From Micromonospora sp. PLK6-60 (GTDB lineage Bacteria; Actinomycetota; Actinomycetes; Mycobacteriales; Micromonosporaceae), in contig NZ_JAIOAA010000001.1 of assembly GCF_019890675.1 (NCBI RefSeq), positions 654,603-718,602 of the forward strand: 64,000 nucleotides of DNA. Reading direction: 5' to 3'. Below are positions 18,037 to 26,723 of the stretch, in pieces. The notes beneath the pieces were generated by a model. That model saw nothing but the letters and a program-made list of their open reading frames with translations. It was not told the origin of the DNA and did no database searches. The translations under genes were made by a program, and so were the position numbers. Position 1 is the stretch's first letter. Every line of letters begins with the position of its first letter.

Positions 18037-18969
18037 GTGTTCGACGTGATCGTCATCGGAGGTGGACCGGCCGGTCTGTCCGCTGCACTCACCCTCGGCC
18101 GGGCACTCCGCACAACGCTTCTGATCGACTCCGGCGAGTACCGCAACGCACCCGCCGCCGAGATGCACAACTTCCTCACCCGGGACGGGACGCCCCCGGC
18201 CGAGCTGCGCGCTCTCGCCCGCGAGGAGCTCGCCCGCTACCCCACCGTGCAGATCCGGAACGTGGCGGTCGACCAGGCCCGGCAGCTGGAGGCGGGCGGG
18301 TTCGAGCTGGCGTTGGCCGACGGCGACTCCGTCCAGGCGCGACGGCTGGTGCTCGCCACCGGCCTGGCCGACGACCTGCCGCCGATCGAGGGGATCGAGG
18401 ACCTGTGGGGGCGCGGGGTCTACCACTGCCCGTACTGCCACGGCTACGAGGTCAAGGACACCACGATCGCCGTGCTGGGCTCCGACCCGGTCATGGTGGA
18501 CCTGTCGCTGCACCTGCGCCGGTTCAGCGACGACGTGGTGCTCTGCGTCAACGGCCGCGGCGACGACCTCGACGAGGCGACCCGCACCCGGCTGGCGACG
18601 TACGGGGTGCCGGTCCGCGCCGAGAAGGTCGTCCGGCTGGAGTCGAGCGGTGACGAGCTGGAGCGGATCGTCTTCGAGTCGGGCGATCCCCTCCCCCGGC
18701 GCGCGCTGTTCGCCATCGGGCAGTTCGGTCAGCGCTCGCCGATCCCCGACCAGCTGGGCTGCCGGCTGCTGCCGGACGGCTGCGTGGAGGTCACCGACTT
18801 CCACCAGACCAGCGTCGCGGGCGTGTACGCCGCCGGCGACATGGCGCACCGGCCGACCATGCCCGGGCCCACCCCGTTCGTCATCGTGGCCACGGCGGGC
18901 GGCACGATCGCCGCGATCGCGGCCGACAAGGACCTGGTCGCCACCGACACCCCCGTCCCGACGGCGTGA
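18037..18969 (+). CDS. Thioredoxin-reductase-like FAD disulfide oxidoreductase
   Basis: 310 residues, low-molecular-weight thioredoxin reductase fold. FAD motif VIVIGGGPAGLSAA (residues 4-17), redox-active CPYC at residues 131-134 in YHCPYCHGYEV, and the C-terminal FAD motif VYAAGDMAHRP are present. The CPYCHG form is closer to small-molecule dithiol oxidases such as HlmI and GliT (holomycin and gliotoxin) than to true TrxR with CATC (family knowledge, recollection). Role could be disulfide formation on a product or thiol protection of the producer. GTG 18037 has AAGGAGG upstream. Followed by a strong terminator. Confidence 0.82.
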   Translation: MFDVIVIGGGPAGLSAALTLGRALRTTLLIDSGEYRNAPAAEMHNFLTRDGTPPAELRALAREELARYPTVQIRNVAVDQARQLEAGGFELALADGDSVQARRLVLATGLADDLPPIEGIEDLWGRGVYHCPYCHGYEVKDTTIAVLGSDPVMVDLSLHLRRFSDDVVLCVNGRGDDLDEATRTRLATYGVPVRAEKVVRLESSGDELERIVFESGDPLPRRALFAIGQFGQRSPIPDQLGCRLLPDGCVEVTDFHQTSVAGVYAAGDMAHRPTMPGPTPFVIVATAGGTIAAIAADKDLVATDTPVPTA

Positions 18970-19032
18970 CCCCCGGCCCCGGCCCCCGCACCAGCGGGGC
19001 CGGGGCCGGCGGCGTGCCGGGCGCGCGGACCG

Positions 19033-19078
19033 CGAAGGCCGGGCAGCGGGAGACGTACTCCCCGCTGCCCGGCCTTCG
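19033..19078. terminator. Bidirectional terminator
   Basis: An 18-base perfect stem (CGAAGGCCGGGCAGCGGG at 19033-19050 and its complement ending at 19078), 10-base loop, between convergent genes ending at 18969 and 19093. Confidence 0.8.
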
Positions 19079-19092
19079 TCGGCGGCGCGTCC

Positions 19093-19422
19093 TCAGTGGT
19101 GGTCGTGGTCGTCGTCGACCTCGACCGGAAGCTCGGTCAGGTACTGCACCTGGCGCGGGCGCTGGCAGTACTTGGCGGTGAAGTCCACGAGCATCGGGTC
19201 CTCGACGTCGCACAACTGCTGGTGCATCTCGCGGTCACGCCACGGGTAAATCATGATCACCCGGGTCGGCTCCGCGTCGTACTGGTAGAACCCGGCGTGG
19301 CCGGACCAGCCCGGATCGGCGTGAGCGTTGGGGCCGACGATGTCGTCGAGCTCCTGCATGATCGGGACGACCTTGTCGGTGAGTTCCTCCTTGAGGAACC
19401 ACGTCTCAATGACAGTGACCAT
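19093..19422 (-). CDS. ABM-like dimeric alpha/beta-barrel protein
   Basis: 109 residues from ATG 19422; MVTVIETWFLKEELTDKVVPI begins the usual first strand. The size and the pattern TRVIMIYPWRDREMHQQL suggest the antibiotic-biosynthesis-monooxygenase/NIPSNAP-like ferredoxin fold. The C-terminus ends in an Asp/His-rich tail (DDDHDHH) that could bind metal. Specific reaction unknown; it is alone between two terminator-flanked units, downstream of the class V aminotransferase. Confidence 0.65.
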   Translation of the reverse strand: MVTVIETWFLKEELTDKVVPIMQELDDIVGPNAHADPGWSGHAGFYQYDAEPTRVIMIYPWRDREMHQQLCDVEDPMLVDFTAKYCQRPRQVQYLTELPVEVDDDHDHH

Positions 19423-19542
19423 TCTGCCGCGCTCCATTCCTTCGAGACTTCCGTTGTCATGCGCGCTCGACGCGATTTTTCCCGGTGCAGATACATATTC
19501 TGGTGCCCGCCGCGACGGCCGACCACTTCGTCGGTGCGCTGC

Positions 19543-20667
19543 TCACCGCAGGGCTCGGGCGATTTCCCGCAACAGTGTCCGGACCATTCCCGCGGAGGCG
19601 GCCCGTCCGACGAGCCCGATGCGGAACGCCCCGTCCGCGAACGGGCTCAGCCCGCCGGCCACCATGATCCCGGCGTCGGCCAGCCGCGCCCGGATGGCGT
19701 CGGCGCGCGGGTCCGCCACCACGACCACCAGGTTCGCCGCGTGTTCCTCGGGCGCCGGCACGCGCAGGCCGAGCTCGCGCACCCCGTGGCGGCAGTCGGC
19801 GGCGAGCCGGCCCTGCCGCTCGGTCCAGGTCCGGATCCCGGTCGCCCGGATGCGCCGTACGCTGCTGCCCAGGACCTGGATCAGGCTGGTCGGCATGGTC
19901 ACCGGGGTCGGTTCCCAGTCCGGCGAATCCACCGCCGCCTCGTCCCAGGTGGCCAGGTCGAGATACCAGGTGGGTGGCCGCCGGGAACGGCTCTCGACCC
20001 GTTGCCGGCCGGCTTCGGTAAGCGCCACCACGGCGAGCCCCGCCGCCCCGCCGAGCCCCTTCTGGGACGCGGTGACCAGGGCGTCGATGCCCATCCGGGT
20101 CATGTCGACGTGCTCGCCGCCGGCGGAGGCGATGGCGTCCACCAGGGTCACCGCCCCGGCCGCCCGCGCGGTCGCGGCCAGTTCCGCCACCGGATGGCGT
20201 ACGCCGGTGGCCGTCTCCACGTGGGTGACAAGCAGTCCGTCGCAGCCGGGCAGCAGCTCGGCGACCCGGTGCGGGTCGGCGGGACGGCCCGGGACGCAGG
20301 GCGCGACCCGCACCTGGAGACCGTGTGCGCCCGCCATCGCCTTGAGCCGGTCCCCGAAGTAGCCGGAATCCACCACCAGCACGCGCTGCCCGGGTTCGAA
20401 GAGGTTGAACAGCGCGGCGTCCAGGCCCGCCGAGCCGGAGCCGGGCAGGACGTAGGTGCGGGCCGCCCCGAGCAGCGCGGCCAGGTCGTCCAGGACCTGC
20501 CGCAGGTAGGCGGACCACGACGGGCCGTAGTGCGGTTGGATCGGCGCGCCGAGGAGTTCCGCGTCGTCCGGGTCGAGCCGGCACGGTCCGGGGATCATGA
20601 GGTGCTCCACGTGGCCGGCGACCGCCGTACCGTCCCGGTTGCCGTGGACTTCGACCAGGTCAGACAT
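19543..20667 (-). CDS. Class V PLP aminotransferase (alanine-glyoxylate/serine-pyruvate type)
   Basis: 374 residues. N-terminal MIPGPCRLDPDDAEL matches the IPGPxxV start of alanine-glyoxylate/phosphonate aminotransferases; the PLP lysine lies in TASQKGLGGAAGLA near residue 207. It likely interconverts an amino acid and a 2-oxo acid or an aldehyde; it could use the aldehyde released by the A-T-reductase encoded at 21735 (inference). Its start overlaps the SDR gene stop by 8 bases, so the two are coupled. Confidence 0.83.
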   Translation of the reverse strand: MSDLVEVHGNRDGTAVAGHVEHLMIPGPCRLDPDDAELLGAPIQPHYGPSWSAYLRQVLDDLAALLGAARTYVLPGSGSAGLDAALFNLFEPGQRVLVVDSGYFGDRLKAMAGAHGLQVRVAPCVPGRPADPHRVAELLPGCDGLLVTHVETATGVRHPVAELAATARAAGAVTLVDAIASAGGEHVDMTRMGIDALVTASQKGLGGAAGLAVVALTEAGRQRVESRSRRPPTWYLDLATWDEAAVDSPDWEPTPVTMPTSLIQVLGSSVRRIRATGIRTWTERQGRLAADCRHGVRELGLRVPAPEEHAANLVVVVADPRADAIRARLADAGIMVAGGLSPFADGAFRIGLVGRAASAGMVRTLLREIARALR

Positions 20668-21478
20668 CCGCGGTCTGCTCCTCGTAGACCTCGAACACGC
20701 CCTCGTCGTGGTCGGTGGGGCGGTCCTCCCAGTCCCAGGCGCCGGCGACCGCGAGGGTCGCGCCGGAGATGTAGGCGGCCCGGTCGGAAACGAGGAACGC
20801 GACCGCCTCCGCGATCTCCTCCCCGGTGCCGAGTCGCCCGGCGGGGACCCGCTTGGCCATCCACTCCCGCTGCGCGGGGTGCAGGTGACCGTTGTCGATC
20901 AGACCGGGGGCGACGCAGTTCACGGTGATGCCGTGCGGCGCCTCCTCCACGGCGAGCGACCTGGTCAGCACCGCGATGCCGGTCTTGGCCACCGAGTACG
21001 CCGCGATGTTGGGCGCGCCGCGGACGACCAGGGACGCGGAGAGGCCCAGCGTCACGACCCGCCCGTACCGCTGCTCGCGCATGGCCGGCAGCGCGGCCCG
21101 GGTGGTGTAGAACGCGGAGCTGAGGTTGCTGGTGATGACCTCGTCCCAGCGCTGCGCGGAGGTGGCGGACACCGGGCTGAGGCTGAACTCGCCGACGTTG
21201 TTGACGAGGACCGACACGCCCGTGCCGAAGTGTTGCGCGGCCGCGTCGATCAGGTGAGCCGCCTGCTCGGAGTCGCAGACGTCTGCCTGGATCTCGACCG
21301 CCTGGGCGCCGGCCGACCGGAGCCGCTCCACCAGGGACCGGGCGGCGGTGGCGTCGGACCGGTAGTTGACCACGACGCGGAAGCCGTCGCGAGCGAGCCG
21401 CTCGCACATCGCCCGACCGATGCCGCGGGCGCCGCCGGTGACGAGGGCGACAGGTCCGGAACCGTTCACATGAGTCAT
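20660..21478 (-). CDS. Classical SDR oxidoreductase (FabG-like)
   Basis: 272 residues from ATG 21478 (AGAGGTAG upstream); the track of open frame further upstream has no start support. TGGARGIG nucleotide motif, NNVG, and YSVAKTG catalytic Tyr/Lys are intact, so it should be active. The C-terminus is longer than FabG, ending in an acidic tail (DEGVFEVYEEQTADV). Coupled to the aminotransferase, it diverges from the NRPS-like gene across a 256-base promoter region. Confidence 0.85.
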   Translation of the reverse strand: MTHVNGSGPVALVTGGARGIGRAMCERLARDGFRVVVNYRSDATAARSLVERLRSAGAQAVEIQADVCDSEQAAHLIDAAAQHFGTGVSVLVNNVGEFSLSPVSATSAQRWDEVITSNLSSAFYTTRAALPAMREQRYGRVVTLGLSASLVVRGAPNIAAYSVAKTGIAVLTRSLAVEEAPHGITVNCVAPGLIDNGHLHPAQREWMAKRVPAGRLGTGEEIAEAVAFLVSDRAAYISGATLAVAGAWDWEDRPTDHDEGVFEVYEEQTADV

Positions 21479-21734
21479 CGCTGCGCTACCTCTGTCGGTG
21501 TCGGCGATCTTTCTGTCTCCGCCACATCGTCTCGACGCTTCCCGCGCCCCCGCATCTCCGAGATTGCCGCTGGGCGGAAAGGGCGGGAAAATGACGCCGC
21601 ACCGGGGCACGAAGCACGATCTGAGTAGTCCCGCCTTTCGGGCGGATGGGACCGTACCAGACGACGAACCACAACGGTTTCGAAAGGGAAGCTCCGTCAA
21701 CCCCGATGAATCGCGGAAGGCGCTGAGACCAACA

Positions 21735-24700
21735 ATGAATGACACCGCACTCCTCCATCGGCTGATCGAGCGGCAGGCGGCGGAACGGCCCGACGCCGTG
21801 GCGGTGACCGGCGACGACGCCGAACTGTCCTACGGCCAACTGGACGACCAGGCCACCCGCCTCGCCCACCGGCTCATCCGGTCCGGCGCCGGCCCCGAGA
21901 CGCCGGTGGCGGTCCTGGCAGCGCGCGGCGCCGACACGGTCGTCGCGCTGCTCGCCGTGCTCAAGGCCGGGGCGGCGTACGTGCCCGTCGACCCGGCGAA
22001 TCCGCCCGAGCGGGTCGGTTACCTCATGCGGGACTCCGGCGCCAGCCTCCTGGTGGCGCCGCGGCGGCTGGCCGCGACCGCGCCGAGCGGCCCCTGGACG
22101 ACCGTCACCTTCGACGTCGGGTCGGCGGACGGCGCACCGGCGGCTCCGCTGCCGGAGCGGGTCGGGCCGGACAACGCGGCCTACATCATCTACACGTCCG
22201 GCTCGACCGGGCAGCCGAAGGGCGTCGTGGTGCCGCACCGGCAGATCGTCCGGTCCACGCTCGCCAACCGGGAGTTCGGCCGCCCGGACCCGGACTGCTT
22301 CCTGCTGTTGATCTCGTTCGCGTTCGACGCGTGCGCGGTCGGGCTCTACTGGACGTTGAGCACCGGCGGCCGGGTCGTCGTCCCCTCCGTCGACGACCTG
22401 CGCGACCCGCTGGCGCTGCGCGCCCTGGCCGCCCGGCACCAGGTCACCCACCTGGACTGCACGCCGACCCTGTACTCGCTGATGCTCGCCGACGCGCCCG
22501 AGCCGCTGGCGACGCTGCGGTGCGCGATCGTCGGCGGCGAGGCGTGCCCGGCCGACCTGGTGGAACGCCACCACCGGCTGCTCCCCGGCTGCCTGCTCGT
22601 CAACAACTACGGCCCGACCGAGACCACGGTGTGGGTGACCTCGGCGACGGTCACGCCCACGAGCGACGGCCCGGTCTCCATCGGCACCGCGATCCGCGGC
22701 GCCCGCACCTACGTCCTCGACGAGGACCTCCGGTCGGTGCCGGACGGCGTCGAGGGCGAGCTCTTCATCGGCGGCGAGACGGTGGCGCGCGGCTACCACG
22801 GGCGGCCCGGCCTCACCGCGGAACGATTCCTGCCCGACCCGTTCTCCACCCGCGGCGAGCGGATGTACCGCACCGGGGACCGGGTCCGCCGGCTGCCCAC
22901 GGGCGAGCTGGAGTTCCGCGGCCGGTTCGACCACCAGGTGAAAGTCCGCGGCTTCCGGATCGAACTCGGCGAGGTGGAGGCGGCGCTGGCCGCCCACCCC
23001 GACGTGGTGGAGGCGGTCGCGGACGTCCGCGACCTCGGTGGCACGGCGACCCTGGTGGCCTGGGCGCGGAGCACCGCGGCCGGCACCGACGAGATCCTTC
23101 ACCAGCTCCGGGAACGACTGCCCGCGCACATGGTGCCCAGCCGGCTGCTGCTCCTCGACGCGCTGCCCCGCAACGTCGCGGGCAAGGTCGACCGGGCCCG
23201 GCTGCCCGACCCGGCCGGGCCCGCGGTCCCCGCCGGCGACGAACCGGCGACCCCGCTGGAGGCCGAGGTGGCGGAGCTGGCGGCCGAGGTGCTCGGCCTG
23301 CCGGTCGGCCGCAGCGACAACTTCTTCGACCTCGGCGCCACCTCCCTGCACCTGTCCCGGCTGCTGCTCGGCGTGATGAGTCGCTTCCACGTGTCGGTGC
23401 CGACCCACCAGCTGTTCCGGGTGCCGAGTGTGCTCGGCGTGGCCCAGCTCGTCGAGGCCGCCCGCCGGCTGGAGGACCCGGACGCGACCGGGACCTGGAC
23501 GCTTGACGAACTCGCCGCCGCCGGTGAGCTGGACGCGGACATCCACCCCGGCGGCCTGGCCCCGTCGACCTGGTTCGGCCCGCGGCACGTGTTCGTCACC
23601 GGGGCGACCGGCTATCTCGGCGCGTTCCTGGTCAAGGAGTTGGCCGAGCGGACCGACGCCACCCTGTGGTGCCTGGTCCGGGCGGGCTCCGAGGACGAGG
23701 GGATCGCCCGGATCCGGGCCGCCATGAGCGGCTACCGCACCTGGGACCAGGCCTACCTCAGCCGCATCCGGCCGGTCGTCGGGGACCTGTCCGAACCCCG
23801 GTTCGGGCTGAGCGGGTCCGCCTACGAACGCCTCGGCCGGGACATCGACGTGATCTATCACAGCGGGGCCGTGGCCAACTTCATGTACCCGTACAGCGCG
23901 ATCAAGCGGACAAACGTCGACGGCACCGCCGAGGTGCTGCGCCTGGCCACCACCGGCACCCTCAAGGCCGTGCACCACGTCTCCACCATCGACGTCCTGG
24001 TGGGCAGCGGCATCGAGCGCCCCTACCGGGAGGACGTCGAGATGGTCGCCCGAACGGTGCCCGAGGGGTACGCGCGCAGCAAGTGGGTCGCCGAGGCGTT
24101 CGCCCGCCAGGCCCGGGACCGCGGCGTGCCGTGCTCCATCTACCGGCCGGGGCTGGTCTTCAGCCACACCCGGACCGGGGCGACCCAACTCAACGACTAT
24201 CTCCTGGTGGAGATCAAGGGCCTGCTCGACTTCGGTATCGGGCCCGACCTCGAGTACCGGTTGCCGGTGAGCACTGTGGACTGCGTCTCGCAGGCCATCG
24301 CCCACCTCTCGACGCAGGAGCACTGCCTCGGTGGGACGTACCACCTCTGGGACCCCGAGCCGGTCCCGGTGCAGTCGATCTTCTCCTGGATCAGGTCGTT
24401 CGGCTACACCTTCGACCCGGTTCCCTTCGAGACGGTGCTCAAGCGCCTGGCCGAGCTCGACCCGGACAGCCCGGTCCTGCCGTTGCTGCCGCTCTTCCTC
24501 GACGAGGAGCGGCGCCTGCGGACCGAGTCGTTCGCGGCGGGTGACCTGACCGCCGCCGACCGGGAGGTCGAGTGCGCCGGCACCCTGGCGGGCCTCGACG
24601 GCACCGGCATCGGCTCCGCGCCGCTGTCGGAGGAGTTGGCCCACAAGTGTTTCCAGTACCTGGTCGACGTCGGCTTCTTCCCCGAGCCCGCGGCGCAGCG

Positions 24701-24761
24701 GGCAAGGGTCGCCGCCCACGACCAGGTCGTCGAGTGGAGGGAGCCGGAACATGTCGGCTGA
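21735..24761 (+). CDS. NRPS-like adenylation-thiolation-reductase (A-T-R) protein
   Basis: 1008 residues. Adenylation domain 1-500 with YTSGSTGQPKGV, NNYGPTET and YRTGD; thiolation domain with the carrier serine in NFFDLGATSLHLSRLL near residue 540; thioester-reductase domain from about 615 with VTGATGYLGAF and catalytic YARSKWVAEA. Such proteins activate a carboxylic/amino acid and release it reductively as aldehyde or alcohol. Asp in FDACAVG at the GrsA-235 position suggests an alpha-amino acid; the rest of the pocket is unfamiliar. Start 21735 lies right before the A domain; the ribosome site is weak. The next gene encodes its MbtH partner, overlapping by 11 bases. Confidence 0.92.
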   Translation: MNDTALLHRLIERQAAERPDAVAVTGDDAELSYGQLDDQATRLAHRLIRSGAGPETPVAVLAARGADTVVALLAVLKAGAAYVPVDPANPPERVGYLMRDSGASLLVAPRRLAATAPSGPWTTVTFDVGSADGAPAAPLPERVGPDNAAYIIYTSGSTGQPKGVVVPHRQIVRSTLANREFGRPDPDCFLLLISFAFDACAVGLYWTLSTGGRVVVPSVDDLRDPLALRALAARHQVTHLDCTPTLYSLMLADAPEPLATLRCAIVGGEACPADLVERHHRLLPGCLLVNNYGPTETTVWVTSATVTPTSDGPVSIGTAIRGARTYVLDEDLRSVPDGVEGELFIGGETVARGYHGRPGLTAERFLPDPFSTRGERMYRTGDRVRRLPTGELEFRGRFDHQVKVRGFRIELGEVEAALAAHPDVVEAVADVRDLGGTATLVAWARSTAAGTDEILHQLRERLPAHMVPSRLLLLDALPRNVAGKVDRARLPDPAGPAVPAGDEPATPLEAEVAELAAEVLGLPVGRSDNFFDLGATSLHLSRLLLGVMSRFHVSVPTHQLFRVPSVLGVAQLVEAARRLEDPDATGTWTLDELAAAGELDADIHPGGLAPSTWFGPRHVFVTGATGYLGAFLVKELAERTDATLWCLVRAGSEDEGIARIRAAMSGYRTWDQAYLSRIRPVVGDLSEPRFGLSGSAYERLGRDIDVIYHSGAVANFMYPYSAIKRTNVDGTAEVLRLATTGTLKAVHHVSTIDVLVGSGIERPYREDVEMVARTVPEGYARSKWVAEAFARQARDRGVPCSIYRPGLVFSHTRTGATQLNDYLLVEIKGLLDFGIGPDLEYRLPVSTVDCVSQAIAHLSTQEHCLGGTYHLWDPEPVPVQSIFSWIRSFGYTFDPVPFETVLKRLAELDPDSPVLPLLPLFLDEERRLRTESFAAGDLTAADREVECAGTLAGLDGTGIGSAPLSEELAHKCFQYLVDVGFFPEPAAQRARVAAHDQVVEWREPEHVG

Positions 24762-24960
24762 GGCCGGGGAACGGCGGTACCGGGTCGTCGTCAACGACGA
24801 GGAGCAGTACGCGATCTGGCCGGTGGAGCTGGACCGCCCCGGTGGCTGGCACGACGTGGGCGTCACCGGAGACCGGCGGACCTGCCTCGACCACATCGAG
24901 CGCACCTGGACCGACCTGCGTCCGCGCAGCCTGCGCGAGCGTATGGCGAACGCTGGCTGA
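24751..24960 (+). CDS. MbtH-like protein
   Basis: 69 residues with the family signature positions: NDEEQYAIWPV and PGGWHDVG, then RTCLDHIERTWTDLRP. MbtH proteins bind and activate adenylation domains; here the partner is certainly the upstream A-T-R protein, because the genes overlap. Acts in the cytoplasm. A strong terminator follows. Confidence 0.93.
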   Translation: MSAEAGERRYRVVVNDEEQYAIWPVELDRPGGWHDVGVTGDRRTCLDHIERTWTDLRPRSLRERMANAG

Positions 24961-24965
24961 CCAGC

Positions 24966-24998
24966 GACGGGCCCCCGGGTTGATCCCGGGGGCCCGTC
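24966..24998. terminator. Bidirectional terminator
   Basis: A perfect 14-base stem (GACGGGCCCCCGGG at 24966-24979, complement 24985-24998) with a 5-base loop, between convergent mbtH-like and SDR genes. Confidence 0.8.
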
Positions 24999-25012
24999 AG
25001 CTCGCGCTCGAC

Positions 25013-25768
25013 TCAGCAGCGGAGGTAGGACGCGCCGTTGAGGTGGAGCACCGCCCCGCTGGCCCACTCGGCCCCGGGCGACGCGAGGTAGAGCACGGCG
25101 CCGGCCACCTCGTCGGGTTGAGCCACCCGCCCGAACGGGCTCTGCGCCATGATCGCGTCGGCGCCGGGACCCGTGACGTAGTCGGTGGTCATCTCCGTCT
25201 CGACCCAACCCGGCGCGACCGAGGCCACCGCGATGCCGCGCGGCGCGAGTTCGAGGGCGATGGTCTGCCCGAACGCGGTGAGGCCGGCCTTGCTGGCCGC
25301 GTCGCCGGAGCAGTCCAGCTCGCCCCGGTAGGCGCCCCGCGACGACATGTTGACCACCCGTCCGCCGGCGCTCATGTGCCGCACGGCGCACCAGGTGACG
25401 TTGGCGGCGCCGACGAGGTTGATGTCGAGTTCCGCCCGCCACGCCGCCTGCCAGTCCTGGTAGGACGAGGACAGGATGGGATGGTCGACGAAGACGCCGG
25501 CGTTGTTGACCAGGACGTCGATGCGACCGAACGCCTTCGCCACGGTGTCCACCAACCGCTGGACCGCGTCGGGGTCCGCGATGTCGGCCTGCACGGCGAG
25601 GTGCCCCTCGCCGGGCAGCTCGTCGACCAGGGCCTCGGCGAGCTTGTCGTTTGTGCGGTAGTTGACCGCCACCCGGTCTCCGTTGGCGGCGAACGCCTTG
25701 GCGATCGCCCGCCCGATTCCTCGTGACGCGCCGGTGACAAGAACGGCCCGTCCACTGGTCCCGGTCAT
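25013..25768 (-). CDS. SDR-family protein with substituted catalytic tyrosine
   Basis: 251 residues. The SDR cofactor motif TGASRGIG (12-19) and NNAG (88-91) are intact, and Ser143 and Lys160 are in place. The tyrosine of YxxxK is Asp156 (GDAASKAG); the codon is GAC. Classical SDRs spaced Ser to Tyr by 13 residues fit exactly, so this is not a misalignment. The protein is either a non-classical catalyst (Asp as acid/base or a dehydratase-like reaction) or a non-reducing scaffold. It is last in a coupled minus-strand operon: its ATG overlaps the preceding stop (ATGA). Confidence 0.85.
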   Translation of the reverse strand: MTGTSGRAVLVTGASRGIGRAIAKAFAANGDRVAVNYRTNDKLAEALVDELPGEGHLAVQADIADPDAVQRLVDTVAKAFGRIDVLVNNAGVFVDHPILSSSYQDWQAAWRAELDINLVGAANVTWCAVRHMSAGGRVVNMSSRGAYRGELDCSGDAASKAGLTAFGQTIALELAPRGIAVASVAPGWVETEMTTDYVTGPGADAIMAQSPFGRVAQPDEVAGAVLYLASPGAEWASGAVLHLNGASYLRC

Positions 25769-26382
25769 TGCCCGCCTTCCCTCGGTTCATGTCGCGCAGT
25801 CCGCTGCGCGGGATCGGCCGCGTCCTCCTGCGCCTGGAAGTACTCCTTGAGCAGCGACCTGCCCTCCGGGACGAACTTCTCGCAGACGAGCACGTGGTTC
25901 TTGCGGTTGCGGGACTGCGCGGACCACAGCCGGGCGCCCGCCTCCCCCACCGCCGCCGGCAGGTCGCCCGCGCGTTGCAGCTGCTTCAACTGCCGGCGCA
26001 GGGCGCGGAAGCGTTCCAACATCTGCTCGTGTTCGCTGTTGAGCACCCCGGAGAACCCGGGGCTCAGGTACGGCGGCGCCATCGACGGGCGGATCAGCCC
26101 CTCGTACGTCGCCGGGCTGAAGTCGGCGGCGTACCGCATCGTCGCGGTCGCCGCGTCGTACAGGACGCGGAGCTGATCGAGGCAGTCGGTGAGCGCCCCC
26201 CAGCGCCGGGCGTCGAGCGCGGCGCGCGCGTCGACAAGCAGCGTGTTCATCGCGGCCAGGTGCAGGTGGAACAGCTGATGGCCGACCTTCCAGCGGAGCA
26301 CCGCCTGGCCCCCGCCGGCCGGCATCCGCCCGGACGTCGGCCGGCCGAGCCGGGGTCGACCGCTGAGGTGACGGTCGGTCAC
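25765..26382 (-). CDS. Unrecognised helical protein, possibly heme-dependent aromatic oxygenase-like
   Basis: 205 residues from GTG 26382, which overlaps the stop of the gene before. Mostly helical. VGHQLFHLHLAAMNTLLVDA followed by paired Asp/Arg-rich helices and SPGFSGVLNSEHEQMLE loosely recall tryptophan 2,3-dioxygenase-superfamily proteins (His near the N-terminal helix, a Ser-x-Gly-Phe-x-Ser-like loop); RNRKNHVLVCEKFV offers another His. This resemblance is my pattern reading only and may be wrong. The operon (ATP-grasp, FAD enzyme, two small proteins, SDR) suggests a step in building an aromatic or amino-acid-derived moiety. Function unknown. Confidence 0.7.
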   Translation of the reverse strand: MTDRHLSGRPRLGRPTSGRMPAGGGQAVLRWKVGHQLFHLHLAAMNTLLVDARAALDARRWGALTDCLDQLRVLYDAATATMRYAADFSPATYEGLIRPSMAPPYLSPGFSGVLNSEHEQMLERFRALRRQLKQLQRAGDLPAAVGEAGARLWSAQSRNRKNHVLVCEKFVPEGRSLLKEYFQAQEDAADPAQRTARHEPREGGQ

Positions 26383-26723
26383 TAGGCCACCTCCCGGCGC
26401 CGTTGCCCGCCCGTGGCCACCCACCGGTCGAGGGTCGCGTGCAGCACCACGAGGCAGCCCGCCAGGATGTCGCAGCGGTCCTCGGCGGACAGTTCGGTCA
26501 GGTCGAGGTCGGCGAGAACCTGGCGCTGCACGTCCAGGCAGGACCGCGACCACGCCGCCAGGTCCGGGCGCTCGCGGATCAGGCGGAAGTAGTCGTCGTA
26601 CTCCGCCTTGCTGGAGCCGCCCGTCGCCGGGTCGGGCATCCGGCCGTCGACCGGCAGGGTGATGGGGGTGATGGGCCCGTACTCCGCGAGCGGGGTTTCG
26701 GCCGTCGGCCGGTCAGCGGGCAT
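26382..26723 (-). CDS. Unrecognised 113-aa protein
   Basis: A Pro-rich N-terminal third (EYGPITPITLPVDGRMPDP) precedes a helical domain (SKAEYDDYFRLIRERPDLAAW ... SAEDRCDILAGCLVVLHAT). No family recognised. It is tightly coupled on both sides: its ATG lies inside the end of the FAD oxidoreductase gene (11-base overlap) and its stop overlaps the GTG of the 205-aa protein. Such fixed coupling suggests that the two small proteins act together, perhaps as subunits (inference). Confidence 0.65.
   Translation of the reverse strand: MPADRPTAETPLAEYGPITPITLPVDGRMPDPATGGSSKAEYDDYFRLIRERPDLAAWSRSCLDVQRQVLADLDLTELSAEDRCDILAGCLVVLHATLDRWVATGGQRRREVA

Noticed and set aside
21486..25790. A 1434-codon open frame on the minus strand opposite the NRPS-like gene
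   Set aside because: It has the Pro/Arg/Gly/Val-heavy composition typical of high-GC shadow frames, no domain pattern, and lies over a clear A-T-R gene and a clear SDR.
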